The notes beneath the pieces were generated by a model. That model ran no database searches. It was not told the origin of the DNA and saw nothing but the letters and a program-made list of their open reading frames with translations. Made by a program: the position numbers and the translations under genes. A DNA stretch of 64,000 nt from the NCBI RefSeq assembly GCF_016734815.1, contig NZ_JAERQF010000024.1, positions 27,140-91,139 on the forward strand, read 5' to 3'. Source of the DNA: Hymenobacter rubidus. Lineage in GTDB: Bacteria > Bacteroidota > Bacteroidia > Cytophagales > Hymenobacteraceae. Below are positions 8,785-17,677 of this stretch, one piece after another; within the stretch, counting starts at the first letter, position 1, and each line of letters begins with the position of its first letter.

Positions 8785-8798
8785 GCAATCGAAGCGGG

Positions 8799-11700
8799 CT
8801 ACTCGCGCACGATGCGCTGAGTCAGCACGCCCTCTGTTGTCCGCACACGCACGGTGTAGACGCCAGCCGCCAACCGGGATAGATTCAGCGCCTGCAGGCC
8901 CGGAGCCAGTGCGCCCGTGTGCACCACCTGACCCAGGGCGTTGAGCACCGTCAGCTGCGAAGCTTTCGCGTTGGCACCCGTTAGCTCCAGCGTCAGCTCG
9001 CCCGTGGGCGTCGGGTTCGGATACACGCGCAGGCTCACGCCGTTGAGGCTGGCGGTTTGGGTGCCCGTCACCACGGCCGAAACGGCGGCCGAGGCGCGCG
9101 AAGCGCAGCCCGCGGCCGAGGTCACGACCACGGTGTAGCTGCCGCTTTGCGCGCCCAGGTTCAGCAGCAGGGTGTTGCTTGTGCTTGGCGTGCCCACCGG
9201 CGTGATGCCCCGGTAGAACTGGTAGGTCGCCCCCGGCAGCGCCGTGGCCGTGAGCAGCACCGCGCCGCCGGTTTGCGGCGTGGCCGTGAGCGTGGGCGTG
9301 GCCACCCCGAAGTTGATGGTCACCGTCGTGGTCGACACCACGCCCGTGCTGCAGGCACCCGTGCCAATCACCGTGTTGGTGATGGTGTAGGTACCGTCGC
9401 TGGTGGTGGTGGCCAGGTTGATGACGCCCGTGGTGGAGTTCAGCGACAGGCCAAAACCAGTGGTGGAGAACGTGCCGGCCGTGGCGCCCGTGGCAAGCAC
9501 CGGCGTAATGGTCGTGGCCGAGCCCGTGCAATAGGTGCCGGTCGGGTAGCTGAAGGCCGCGTTGGGCGCCGGCTGAATAGTGAGCACGACCTGGCCCGTG
9601 CTGGTGCAGGGTGCCGTCGGGCCGGTTGGCGTGAGGGTAATCGTCACCGAGCCGGCCGCTACGTCGGCCGCCGAGGGCGTGTAGGTGGCGTTCAGCGTGG
9701 TGGCATTGGGCGTGAACACGCCCGTGCCCGTACTGGTGTACACCGCGCCCGTGGCCGTACCGGCGATGCTGCCCGACAGCTGGTAAGGGTTGCGGCCACA
9801 GTTGGTAAAGGCGGCTACCGGCAGCGAAGCTACCAGGCCCGGCGTGACATTCACCTGAATCGCCGTGCGGGTAGCACTCTTGCATTCCGAGCCAAACTGC
9901 AGGTTGTAGAAATAATAGTAGTAGCCGCTCAGACTGGAAGCCGTGATGGTCACAACCCCGCTAGGCGAAGTGTAAGGGTAGCTTGTGGTATTAGAGCCCG
10001 AGGGGTCGCGCAACAAGCCGCCTTGGGTGGCGGTGCGTAGGTACAGCGTGTACTGGCCCGCAGTTGGGATGGGATAGTTCAACGTCACCACGTATGGGGC
10101 CACGCCCGTAGCAGGACCCGCTGGCACCGCGAAAGCATTGGTCTGGAGCGCCGTCCCGGCAGTGGTGTTGCCCGCAAACAGGTCGATGGTGACCGTGCCA
10201 GCCGCCTGTCCGGCATTAAGAAACACCGTCACATTGGTGAGGTTCGTCGGGGCAGTGGTAGTAAAGTAGAGCGCTCCCCCGGTTTGCGGGGTCTGGCCAG
10301 TGCTGTTGAAAGCTGCTGGGCCCACGTTTTCCTGCCCGCCGGTGAAGGCTTCGGCATAGTAGGTCGTGTTGGCGGTGATGGCCGGGGTCACAACGGGGCT
10401 GCCCGTGCCCACTAGCGTGCCGCCCGTGGCAGCCGTGTAGTAGCGCACGCTCACGCCCGTGGGCACCGTGGCCGTCAGCGTGGCCGTACCACCGGCGCAG
10501 GTAGTCAGCGGCGTGGGAGCGGCCGAAATCACCGGGTTGTTTACTGTGATGGCTGACACGTTGCTGTATACCGTGTTGGTGTTGCAGGTGGTGCGCACGC
10601 GGTAGTAGGTGGTGCTGGTGAGCACCGGTGTGGTGTACGCAGCAGAAGTAGCGCCGGCAATGTCGGTAAAGGTGCCGGTGGCGCTGGTGCTGCTCTGGTA
10701 CTGAATGCTGCCATTGGCCGAGCCGGCCAGCGAGAGCGAAGCCGTGCCGCTCACACAAATGCTGGTGCTGCTTGGCGAGAGCGTACCGGCCACCGGAGCC
10801 ACCACCGTGCGGGTGGGAGCCGGCGTCAGCACGTTGTTAGCCGTATTGAGGTCGCCTACTACCGAAGCGGTGATGGCGAACGAATACGTGCCGAGCGCCG
10901 TCATGTTCAGGGTGCCGGGCAGGGTCACGTTCAGGGTAGCGCCGCTGGCCAGCGTGCCCGTGCTCACCGTGGTGGTGAACGGGATGGCCGCGCCAGTGGG
11001 AGGCGTTGCCGTCACCGTCACGGTGGCGGCATTGGTAGCGAAGTCCAACGCAGCGGTACCGCCGTTGCGAATCTGAACGATAACCGGCTCGGCGGGGCTG
11101 AAGCAGGTCGTGCCCGCCGCAGGCCCTATCAGCGCAACGGGCGCCACGTCCACCGCCACCGGCGTGAACTCGTAGGCACCAATGTCGGGCGTGGTGCTGC
11201 GCGTAGCGCCCGTGATGTCGTCCGTTACGCGGGCCAGCGGCGTGCCGGCGTTGTTCAGGGCCACGTTGGCGGGCGTCAGGTTACCGGTAGCGGGGTTCAC
11301 AAACACGGGGTCGGCCGACACGCTGTTTTGGTCGAAGGCATTGCTGTTGGCCGCCTGCCAGGCCGTGAGCGTGGCAAAAGCCGCGCCGAAGTAGCCCACG
11401 TTGCCCACGGGCACGTAGATGTCGTTGTAGTTGCTGGTGGCAGGGGCCGTAGAGTAGTACAGGCCGTACTTGGTGCCCGTGCCGGTGCGGGTGATGTTTA
11501 CAATATTGTTGCGTACATCCGCAGTTGCCGCCGAGTTGTAGATGCCGTAGGTGACCGAAGCCGTGGTGGCCGCCTGGTTGTCCGAGGTAATGGTGTTGTT
11601 GTAAATCCGGCTATAAGCTGAGCCCAGGTTATAAATCAGGTACTGCAGCCCGTTGCCATTCATGTTGTAGATGGCATTGTTTACCACGTCGTTGGTCGTC

Positions 11701-13205
11701 GTGGCGGTAGGCGTGGTGCCATTCGACAAGTAAATGGCGTAAACGGAGTTGGTGTTGGTAAGGCTGCCGTCGAAGGGGTTGTGAATGCGGTTCTTCTCGA
11801 TGGCTGCCCCGCGGCAGGAGAAGTTATAGATTCCATAGAACGAACTCCCATTGGTCCGCAGCGGGCGGCTTATGTCGTTGCCGATGAACTGCGGGCCGTC
11901 TTGATAGCCCGCGTACACGCCGTAGAAATAAAAGTCGCGCACGTTGTTGTTGCGCAGAATATTGCCCGTGTTGAAGGAGGTGGTGCTGTTGCCATACAGC
12001 GTGATGCCGTAGTAGCCGCCGTTCACCGTATTGCCTTCCAGGGTCAGGTTGTTGGCCGAGTTGCCGCTGGTCGTGGCGCTCGAGGTCGAACCGGTCACCG
12101 CAATGCCCACAAAGCTGCTCGACGTGGTGGCGATATCGGCGTTGATGGTGCAGTTAGTAATTCGGTCGTTGTCGGCCGCGTTGGTCAGCAGCACCCCGTA
12201 GCCGTAGGTGCCGGGCGTGCCGCCGTTGGTCGCGTCGATGTTCAGGTTGTTGATGGTCGTGTAGTCCGTGCCGTTGAGCTGCACCACCGCCCGCTGGGTC
12301 GAGGAAGTGCTGCCAAACTTGATGGTGCGCCCGCCGCCGTTGACGACCAACGTGTTGGTGGCACTGGTGCCGGCCACGTCATTCAGCAGAAACTGGTCGG
12401 TGTAGGGACCGCCCAGGACCGTGATAGTCGTCGGGCTATTAATGCCATCGAGGTTCAGCCGGGTCGCCGCATCGGTGAAGCTGTGGAAGTTGGTCCCCCC
12501 CGTGGGCAGGGCGTCGTTGATGGTCAAAGCCCCACCAATGGGGCTAGCCGTCTGGGCCGTTACCGCCACGTTGTCAATTACGGCCGGGGGTTGCGTGCCC
12601 ACCGAAGCATCGTTGCGCCAGGTAAACACCAAGCGCTGGGTAGTGCCAGCTAAGCTGCCTGGAAGTTGAAAGCTGGTGCGTCCAAATGTGGCTTGCAGGT
12701 TGATGTTGCCGCCTATTTGCACGGCCCCGCCGGTGCCGCTCACCAGCTGGGTGCCCGCCGCAGGTGTTACCGTGGTAGGCACCACGAATACCTGAATGTA
12801 ATCGAACGTGCTTTCGCCGCCCGCCATCCAGTCGAAACCCAGCTGCAGAATGGTCTGCCCCGCCGGGAAAGTCACGTCGCGGTACATATGTACCACCGAG
12901 GCCGCGGTAATGGTGTAGGCATTGGTGACGCCCGCGTCGTTGCTGATGAAGGCCGCCTTGGTGCCCGTAGTGGTAGGGCCGTTGCCGCCCGGCGTGCCCA
13001 CATACCACGCGTTGGGTTGGGTGCCGTTGACGATGGTGAAGGAGTTGGTAGCGGCCTCGAAGGTTTCGCTAAAAACGGTGGTCTGGGCTTGGGCGCCCAA
13101 GCCGGCAAGTAATAGTCCCGCACTCAGGAGCCTCGTCAGCCACTTGGGTGTTGAAAGGGTACGAAGCAGCAGGCCCTGCTGCTCACCAGGTATTGGTTTG
13201 AACAT
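8799..13205 (-). CDS. Large T9SS-secreted protein with beta-helix and Ig-like modules
   Basis: 1468 aa. The signal peptide ends near residue 40 (GLGAQAQ). An N-terminal jellyroll-like region (about 42-215) precedes a right-handed beta-helix region (about 220-660) rich in TINNLNIDATNGG-type rungs with NNxI repeats. A series of Ser/Thr/Ala-rich Ig-like modules follows (about 690-1380). The last 80 residues are a type A T9SS sorting domain: LRVYPNPTPTGELTLEL through AGVYTVRVRTTEGVLTQRIV. The protein is therefore exported by the Por system and attached to the surface or released. The beta-helix may bind or cut polysaccharide, but no catalytic motif is clear. One Ig-like module (NAAFSYPTGTYC) resembles modules in the gene at 62526. 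Confidence 0.85.
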   Translation of the reverse strand: MFKPIPGEQQGLLLRTLSTPKWLTRLLSAGLLLAGLGAQAQTTVFSETFEAATNSFTIVNGTQPNAWYVGTPGGNGPTTTGTKAAFISNDAGVTNAYTITAASVVHMYRDVTFPAGQTILQLGFDWMAGGESTFDYIQVFVVPTTVTPAAGTQLVSGTGGAVQIGGNINLQATFGRTSFQLPGSLAGTTQRLVFTWRNDASVGTQPPAVIDNVAVTAQTASPIGGALTINDALPTGGTNFHSFTDAATRLNLDGINSPTTITVLGGPYTDQFLLNDVAGTSATNTLVVNGGGRTIKFGSTSSTQRAVVQLNGTDYTTINNLNIDATNGGTPGTYGYGVLLTNAADNDRITNCTINADIATTSSSFVGIAVTGSTSSATTSGNSANNLTLEGNTVNGGYYGITLYGNSTTSFNTGNILRNNNVRDFYFYGVYAGYQDGPQFIGNDISRPLRTNGSSFYGIYNFSCRGAAIEKNRIHNPFDGSLTNTNSVYAIYLSNGTTPTATTTNDVVNNAIYNMNGNGLQYLIYNLGSAYSRIYNNTITSDNQAATTASVTYGIYNSAATADVRNNIVNITRTGTGTKYGLYYSTAPATSNYNDIYVPVGNVGYFGAAFATLTAWQAANSNAFDQNSVSADPVFVNPATGNLTPANVALNNAGTPLARVTDDITGATRSTTPDIGAYEFTPVAVDVAPVALIGPAAGTTCFSPAEPVIVQIRNGGTAALDFATNAATVTVTATPPTGAAIPFTTTVSTGTLASGATLNVTLPGTLNMTALGTYSFAITASVVGDLNTANNVLTPAPTRTVVAPVAGTLSPSSTSICVSGTASLSLAGSANGSIQYQSSTSATGTFTDIAGATSAAYTTPVLTSTTYYRVRTTCNTNTVYSNVSAITVNNPVISAAPTPLTTCAGGTATLTATVPTGVSVRYYTAATGGTLVGTGSPVVTPAITANTTYYAEAFTGGQENVGPAAFNSTGQTPQTGGALYFTTTAPTNLTNVTVFLNAGQAAGTVTIDLFAGNTTAGTALQTNAFAVPAGPATGVAPYVVTLNYPIPTAGQYTLYLRTATQGGLLRDPSGSNTTSYPYTSPSGVVTITASSLSGYYYYFYNLQFGSECKSATRTAIQVNVTPGLVASLPVAAFTNCGRNPYQLSGSIAGTATGAVYTSTGTGVFTPNATTLNATYTPSAADVAAGSVTITLTPTGPTAPCTSTGQVVLTIQPAPNAAFSYPTGTYCTGSATTITPVLATGATAGTFSTTGFGLSLNSTTGVINLATTTSDGTYTITNTVIGTGACSTGVVSTTTVTINFGVATPTLTATPQTGGAVLLTATALPGATYQFYRGITPVGTPSTSNTLLLNLGAQSGSYTVVVTSAAGCASRASAAVSAVVTGTQTASLNGVSLRVYPNPTPTGELTLELTGANAKASQLTVLNALGQVVHTGALAPGLQALNLSRLAAGVYTVRVRTTEGVLTQRIVRE

Positions 13206-13601
13206 AAAAAAAGGGGTAAAGTGAATGAATACGGCGGGCGGGTAGGGGTAAAATAGTGGACAGCAATGGGTGGTAGACGCAACAAATGCCGGGCCCTGGG
13301 CGTGGTGGATGGCTCACGCTTTAAGCAAGGAAATTACTGTACTAAAGGCAGCATTCTCCCTGGACAGACCCGGAATAGTTGAAGAAAAGTAAAACCAAAA
13401 AAGGTCGGAACCTAATCAAGGGTCCCATACTTCATTCATCTAAAATGAACACATTGATTGCAATTTCTTAATCAACCAACATATAATCAGCTTCTTACTA
13501 CCTACTTATATGTGTTTTGACACGATATCAACCTCCCGCTTTGTTTCCCAATTAAGTTCCGTAAGGCCACCACCAGCTTCGCCGGCTTTCAAGCCGTTAG
13601 G
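13206..13601. other. AT-rich intergenic region upstream of the T9SS gene
   Basis: 396 bp without a supported gene. Bases 13380-13560 are clearly more AT-rich than the surroundings, consistent with promoter and leader DNA for the minus-strand T9SS gene. No operator, RNA or clear terminator was identified. Confidence 0.5.
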
Positions 13602-14432
13602 TTAAACCGCGGCGCCCGATTTCAGGGGGGCGGCCTTTGCGGGGCTCTCGCTGAGCAGCCATTCGTTGAGGCGGGCGCGCAGCTCGCCGGTGGCCAGGTT
13701 GCGGTGCACCTCGCCGTGGCGCACCAGGCTCATGGCCCCGGTTTCTTCGCTCACCACCAGCACCACGGCATCGGTGATTTCGCTCAGGCCAATGGCGGCG
13801 CGGTGGCGCAGGCCCAGGGAGGCGGGCACGTCGGGGTTTTCGCTCACGGGCAGGATGCAGCGGGCGGCTTGCAGGCGGCCATTGGCCACTATCACGGCGC
13901 CATCGTGCAGGGGCGAGGTTTTGTTGAAGATGGACAGCAGCAGGCGCTTGCTGATTTCGGCGTCGAGCCGGTCGCCCGATTCGGCGAAGGCCGTGAGGTC
14001 GGACACCTGTGCGAAGCAGATGAGGGCCCCGGTGTACTTATTGGACAGGCTTTTGGCCGCTTCCACAAACGGGCCCACGGCCAGCGGCGCGGCATCGGTG
14101 GGGCGGCCGCGGGCCCAGCCGCGCACGCGCTCCAGGGCCGTGGCTTTGCCCACGTTCAGCAAAAACCGCCGGATTTCCTGCTGAAACAGGATGATGCTGG
14201 CCAGCACCCCCACGCTCATAAACTGTCCCAATATCTTGGTCAGCAGCTCCATGCCCGTGGCTTTCACCACCAGGTAGAGCAGATAGAACGATATCAGCCC
14301 GAGGGCGACGTTCAGGGCCACCGAGCCGCGCAGCAGCTTGTAGAGCTGGTAGAGCAGCACCGTCACCAGGAGCACATCGGCCGCGTCAATCCAGCCGAAA
14401 TGCAGGAAATTGATGGGATACGGGCCGGTCAT
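13602..14432 (-). CDS. cdaA: Diadenylate cyclase (c-di-AMP synthase), CdaA type
   Basis: 276 aa: three N-terminal transmembrane helices (about 15-85) followed by a DisA_N/DAC domain. The two catalytic motifs are intact, LHDGAVIV (Asp177-Gly-Ala) and GLRHRAA (Arg209-His-Arg211), together with the conserved VVSEETG. It condenses two ATP to cyclic di-AMP at the cytoplasmic face of the membrane, a second messenger for osmotic and cell-wall homeostasis. folP lies about 190 bp upstream in the same direction, and the cdaA-folP pairing is common in Bacteroidota; here a degenerate repeat separates them. No c-di-AMP phosphodiesterase or receptor is visible in the window. Confidence 0.95.
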   Translation of the reverse strand: MTGPYPINFLHFGWIDAADVLLVTVLLYQLYKLLRGSVALNVALGLISFYLLYLVVKATGMELLTKILGQFMSVGVLASIILFQQEIRRFLLNVGKATALERVRGWARGRPTDAAPLAVGPFVEAAKSLSNKYTGALICFAQVSDLTAFAESGDRLDAEISKRLLLSIFNKTSPLHDGAVIVANGRLQAARCILPVSENPDVPASLGLRHRAAIGLSEITDAVVLVVSEETGAMSLVRHGEVHRNLATGELRARLNEWLLSESPAKAAPLKSGAAV

Positions 14433-14464
14433 GGGCGGGATAAATGAGAGGACAAGGCAGAGCG

Positions 14465-14567
14465 TCTGTTATCCGGAGCGCGGCAAAGGACCGGCTCACC
14501 GAAAAACGGCTTGCCGTAGGCACTTCGCTAGCGTGAGAAGGTCCTTCGCTGCGCTCGGGATGACAAC
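14465..14567. repeat. Diverged family B palindromic element
   Basis: Right half GGTCCTTCGCTGCGCTCGGG matches family B; the left half (TCCGGAGCGCGGCAAAGGACC) is altered. It separates cdaA and folP. Confidence 0.65.
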
Positions 14568-14619
14568 AATAAAGCGCTGCCGTTGCACGGCAGGCCCTTC
14601 GCTCCTCAAATTACGGCCT

Positions 14620-15516
14620 TTATTCCGCCATTGGAAAGGTATGCGCAAATAATTCTATCGTTTGCCGGGCTTCGGCCACGTCGTGGGCGCGCAGCAGGCG
14701 CGCGCCCCCTTGCAAGGCCGCCATGTGCAGGGCCGTGGTGCCGTTGAGGGCGGCTTCGGGGCCCAGGCCCAAGGGGCCGTACACCATTTTCTTGCGAGAC
14801 AACGCGGCCAGCAGCGGCAGGCCCAGCGCGCGCAGCTCGGGCAGGCGGCGCAGCAGCTCGTGGCTTTGGGCGGCCGTTTTGGCAAATCCAAAGCCGGGGT
14901 CGAGCAGCACGTCCACGGCGCCGGCCTGCCGCAGGGCGGCAAGACCATCGCGGAAATAGCGCAGCAGCGTAAGCACGATGTCGTCCTCGTAGTGCGTGAG
15001 CCGGGCCATGGTTTGGGGCGTGCCGCGCAGGTGCATCAGCACGTAGGGCACGCGCAGGCGGCCCACGGTGGCAAACATGGCAGGGTCGAGGGTGCCGCCG
15101 CCCACGTCGTTCACCAGGTCGGCCCCGGCGTGCACGGCAGCTTCGGCTACCCCGGCCCGGAAGGTATCGGCGGAAAGAAAGGCGGCGGGAAACTCGCGGC
15201 GCAGGGCTTCCACGGCGGGCAGCAAGCGGCGGGCTTCTTCGTCGGCCGAAATGTCTTCGGCGCCGGGTCGGGTGCTGTAGGCCCCGAGGTCGAGCACGGC
15301 CGCCCCAGCTTTGAGCATGGCTTCGGCGCGCGCGAGCAGCTCTTTTTCAGAGGCCACGCGGCTGTCGGCGAAAAACGAGTCGGGCGTGAGGTTGAGGATG
15401 CCCATTACCTGCGGCCGGTGCAGGCTCAGCAGGCGGCCGTGGGGGCTGAGCAGTGAGCTAGTGAACTGGTGAACTGGTGAGTCGACAGCTGGCTTAGCGG
15501 TGGGTGACAACATCAT
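14620..15516 (-). CDS. folP: Dihydropteroate synthase
   Basis: About 298 aa TIM-barrel enzyme joining p-aminobenzoate to 6-hydroxymethyl-dihydropterin pyrophosphate in folate synthesis. Family motifs: MGILNLTPDSFFADS (about 38-52), LDLGAYSTRPGAE, LVNDVGGG, MHLRGTPQTM and LDPGFGFAKT. Asn-Asp in NDVGG and the C-terminal LRAHDVAEARQ pterin-binding block are present. The open frame extends to 15618; ATG 15516 (or 15513) is taken as start. Residues about 12-24 (SPVHQFTSSLLSP) are encoded by a tandem octamer repeat, so the first 25 residues are probably not part of the ancestral enzyme. Confidence 0.92.
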   Translation of the reverse strand: MMLSPTAKPAVDSPVHQFTSSLLSPHGRLLSLHRPQVMGILNLTPDSFFADSRVASEKELLARAEAMLKAGAAVLDLGAYSTRPGAEDISADEEARRLLPAVEALRREFPAAFLSADTFRAGVAEAAVHAGADLVNDVGGGTLDPAMFATVGRLRVPYVLMHLRGTPQTMARLTHYEDDIVLTLLRYFRDGLAALRQAGAVDVLLDPGFGFAKTAAQSHELLRRLPELRALGLPLLAALSRKKMVYGPLGLGPEAALNGTTALHMAALQGGARLLRAHDVAEARQTIELFAHTFPMAE

Positions 15517-15640
15517 ACTATTATGGGCAGCACAAAGTGGCGAAAGCGCCAATATCCGTCTAATGGACCGAACTTGCGGCGTGAGACGGGATTCCAAACT
15601 CACCATTTCACCACTCACCAGTTCACCACTTGACCACCCC
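15453..15640. repeat. Inverted pair of CACCA-type octamer tandem tracts
   Basis: Left tract 15453-15486 reads GTGAACTG repeats; right tract 15595-15640 reads the reverse complement type, TCACCATT / TCACCACT / CACCAGTT / CACCACTT, with period eight. The pair brackets the folP/DUF1599 divergent promoter region and overlaps both gene starts. Confidence 0.7.
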
Positions 15641-16166
15641 CGACCACTACGACCTGCTGCTGGCCCGCTGCCGGACCCTGTTTCTGGCCAAAACCCACGA
15701 CTACGGCACGGCCTGGCGCATTCTGCGCCTACCCTCGGTCACGGACCAGATTTTTATCAAGGCCAACCGCATTCGGACCATTCAGGAAACCGGCGTGCAG
15801 CTGGTGGCCGATGACGTGAACGAGGAGTTCGTGGCCATCATCAACTACTGCCTCATTGCCCTGATGCAGCTGCACCTGCCCCAGAATACGCCGCTCGACA
15901 TGGCGCCCGAGGCCGTGGCCGAAGCCTATGACACCGAAGCCGCCGAAAACCGCCGCCTCCTGCTGGCCAAAAACCACGACTACGGCGAAGCCTGGCGCCA
16001 GATGCGCGTATCGAGCATCACCGACCTGATTTTGATGAAGCTGCACCGCGTGAAGCAACTCGAAGACATCGGCGGCGCCGCCCTGGTGAGCGAAAGCGTG
16101 GAAGGCAGCTACCGCGACATGCTGAACTACGCCGTATTTGCCCTGATTTTGCGCGGCGAGGAGTAG
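15630..16166 (+). CDS. DUF1599 protein (two tandem domains)
   Basis: 178 aa made of two copies of the same unit: LFLAKTHDYGTAWRILR (about 12-28) and LLLAKNHDYGEAWRQMR (about 110-126), each followed by an IxxLIxxKxxRxxxxE helix and a conserved acidic-to-Asn-Tyr helix. This tandem arrangement is the DUF1599 (nucleotide-modification-associated) family, and the helical composition resembles NTP pyrophosphohydrolases; no activity is proven. The only start that fits is TTG at 15630, inside the octamer repeat. It diverges from folP, and the DoxX-like gene follows in the same direction, an arrangement I recall as common in Bacteroidota. Confidence 0.85.
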   Translation: MTTPDHYDLLLARCRTLFLAKTHDYGTAWRILRLPSVTDQIFIKANRIRTIQETGVQLVADDVNEEFVAIINYCLIALMQLHLPQNTPLDMAPEAVAEAYDTEAAENRRLLLAKNHDYGEAWRQMRVSSITDLILMKLHRVKQLEDIGGAALVSESVEGSYRDMLNYAVFALILRGEE

Positions 16167-16203
16167 TTGTATGTTAGTAGTTGTTGGCTAGAAACTAGAA
16201 AGC

Positions 16204-16314
16204 ATAACGTCCTGCTGAGCTTGTCGAAGCATCTCTACCGCAATAGTAAACCCTGTCGATTGGATTACTTGCACAGTAGAGATGCTTCGACTACGCTCAG
16301 CAGGACGTTCTTTT
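16204..16314. repeat. Palindromic intergenic element, family A
   Basis: Arms ATAACGTCCTGCTGAGC and complement ending CAGGACGTTCTTTT. The interior, CAATAGTAAACCCTGTCG, is nearly identical to that of the copy at 58801-58915. Confidence 0.85.
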
Positions 16315-16367
16315 GCCAACTGCCGCCCAATAACCCAACGCCTTGCCCGCGCGTTTTGCACGCAGCT

Positions 16368-16375
16368 TACCTTTG
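16368..16375 (+). promoter_or_regulatory. Bacteroidota -7 promoter element (TACCTTTG)
   Basis: TACCTTTG matches TAnnTTTG, 6 bp upstream of the DoxX-like start; a TTG at 16342-16344 lies 23 bp upstream, at the edge of the accepted spacing. Confidence 0.5.
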
Positions 16376-16381
16376 CTCCCT

Positions 16382-17539
16382 ATGTCAGTCCCCAGTTCCG
16401 TTACCGCCGTTGCCCCCGCTCCGCACCCGTTGCGCACCCTCACCCGTGTGTGCTGGTTTATACTCGGCGCGCTTTTCATTTTCTCTGGCCTCATCAAGCT
16501 GAACGACCCGGTGGGCACTGCCTACAAGCTGGAAGAATACTTTGAGGTCTTTGCGGCTTCGGTGCCCAGCCTGGCCGGATTTTTCCTGTGGTTCAGAGGG
16601 CTTTCGCGCACGCTTTCCATCGTCATGAGCTCGCTGGAAGTGATTCTGGGGGTGGCGCTGCTGCTGCGCTGGCACCTGAAAGTGGTGCTATGGGCGCTGC
16701 TGGCGCTGCTGGTATTTTTTGCCTTCCTCACGTTCTACTCAGCTGCTTTCAACAAGGTGACGGACTGTGGCTGCTTCGGCGATTTCATCAAGCTGAAGCC
16801 CTGGACTTCGTTTTTCAAAGACCTGTTTCTGCTGCTGCTCTGGACGGTGGTGTTTCTAAACCAACGCTTTCTGCGTCACGCCTTTGTGCAGGGCATGGTG
16901 GGCATCATGGTCATGACCTTTGCCTCGGCCATTGCCATTGGCATTGGGGTGCGGGCGCTGGGGCACCTGCCGTATTTCGATTTTCTGCCCTACAAAGTCG
17001 GCAACGACATTGGCAAGCTGATGAAACCCAGTGCCCAATTGCGCTACAAGTACATCATGGAGAAAGGCGGCAAAACCGAGGAGTTCACCACCTACCCCGA
17101 CTCGACCTGGACCTACAAAAGCATGGTGGCCCTCAACCCCGAGGACGCGCCCAAAATCACCGATTTCCGGGTGTGGAATGATGACGGCGACTACACCCCC
17201 GAGCTGTTGCGCGGCAACAAGCTGGTGCTGATAATCCAGAACACCGACAAGGCCGACCGCGACCGGTATGACCAAATCAACAAGCTGCTGGACGACGCCA
17301 AGGAGTCGCGCCGGGGCATCACGCCGCTCATCATCACCAGCGCCAGCCCGGCCGAATTCGACGTGTTCCGGCACAACGCCAATTTCGCGGTGCCCTTCTA
17401 CTACGCCGACGCCACGGTCCTGAAATCCATCATCCGCTCCAACCCCGGCTTCGTGCTACTCAAAGACGGCGTGGTGCGCGGCAAATACCATTACCACGAC
17501 ATCCCCAGCATTGGGAAAGTGGAGGAAAAGCTGCAATAA
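16382..17539 (+). CDS. DoxX/MauE-like membrane protein (BT_3928-type)
   Basis: 385 aa. The N-terminal half has a DoxX-like four-helix membrane core (about 18-180), including GLIKLNDPVGTAYKLEEYF, the AFNKVTDCGCFGDFIKLK loop with a CxC pair, and a further helix near 190-215. The C-terminal 170 residues are soluble and end in a thioredoxin-like fold (VLIIQNTDKADRD to FVLLKDGVVRGKYHYHDIP) without a CxxC site. Such proteins are conserved next to DUF1599 genes in Bacteroidota, but their function is unknown; a redox or quinone-related role is suggested only by the DoxX/MauE resemblance. ATG 16382 was chosen because an upstream in-frame start at 16343 would overlap the promoter-like element. Confidence 0.85.
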   Translation: MSVPSSVTAVAPAPHPLRTLTRVCWFILGALFIFSGLIKLNDPVGTAYKLEEYFEVFAASVPSLAGFFLWFRGLSRTLSIVMSSLEVILGVALLLRWHLKVVLWALLALLVFFAFLTFYSAAFNKVTDCGCFGDFIKLKPWTSFFKDLFLLLLWTVVFLNQRFLRHAFVQGMVGIMVMTFASAIAIGIGVRALGHLPYFDFLPYKVGNDIGKLMKPSAQLRYKYIMEKGGKTEEFTTYPDSTWTYKSMVALNPEDAPKITDFRVWNDDGDYTPELLRGNKLVLIIQNTDKADRDRYDQINKLLDDAKESRRGITPLIITSASPAEFDVFRHNANFAVPFYYADATVLKSIIRSNPGFVLLKDGVVRGKYHYHDIPSIGKVEEKLQ

Positions 17540-17561
17540 GTTTTTGCTAAACAATTAGCAA

Positions 17562-17661
17562 ACATGTCCTGCTGAGCGCAGCCGAAGCATCTCTACCGCG
17601 CAAGTAATTAATTAGTATTGAGGTAGAGATGCTTCGGCTGCGCTCAGCAGGACGGTCTTTT
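17562..17661. repeat. Palindromic intergenic element, family A
   Basis: Arms ACATGTCCTGCTGAGCGCAG and complement; short AT-rich centre. It lies between the DoxX-like and ABC permease genes. Confidence 0.85.
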
Positions 17662-17677
17662 TCCCTATACCTAAAGA

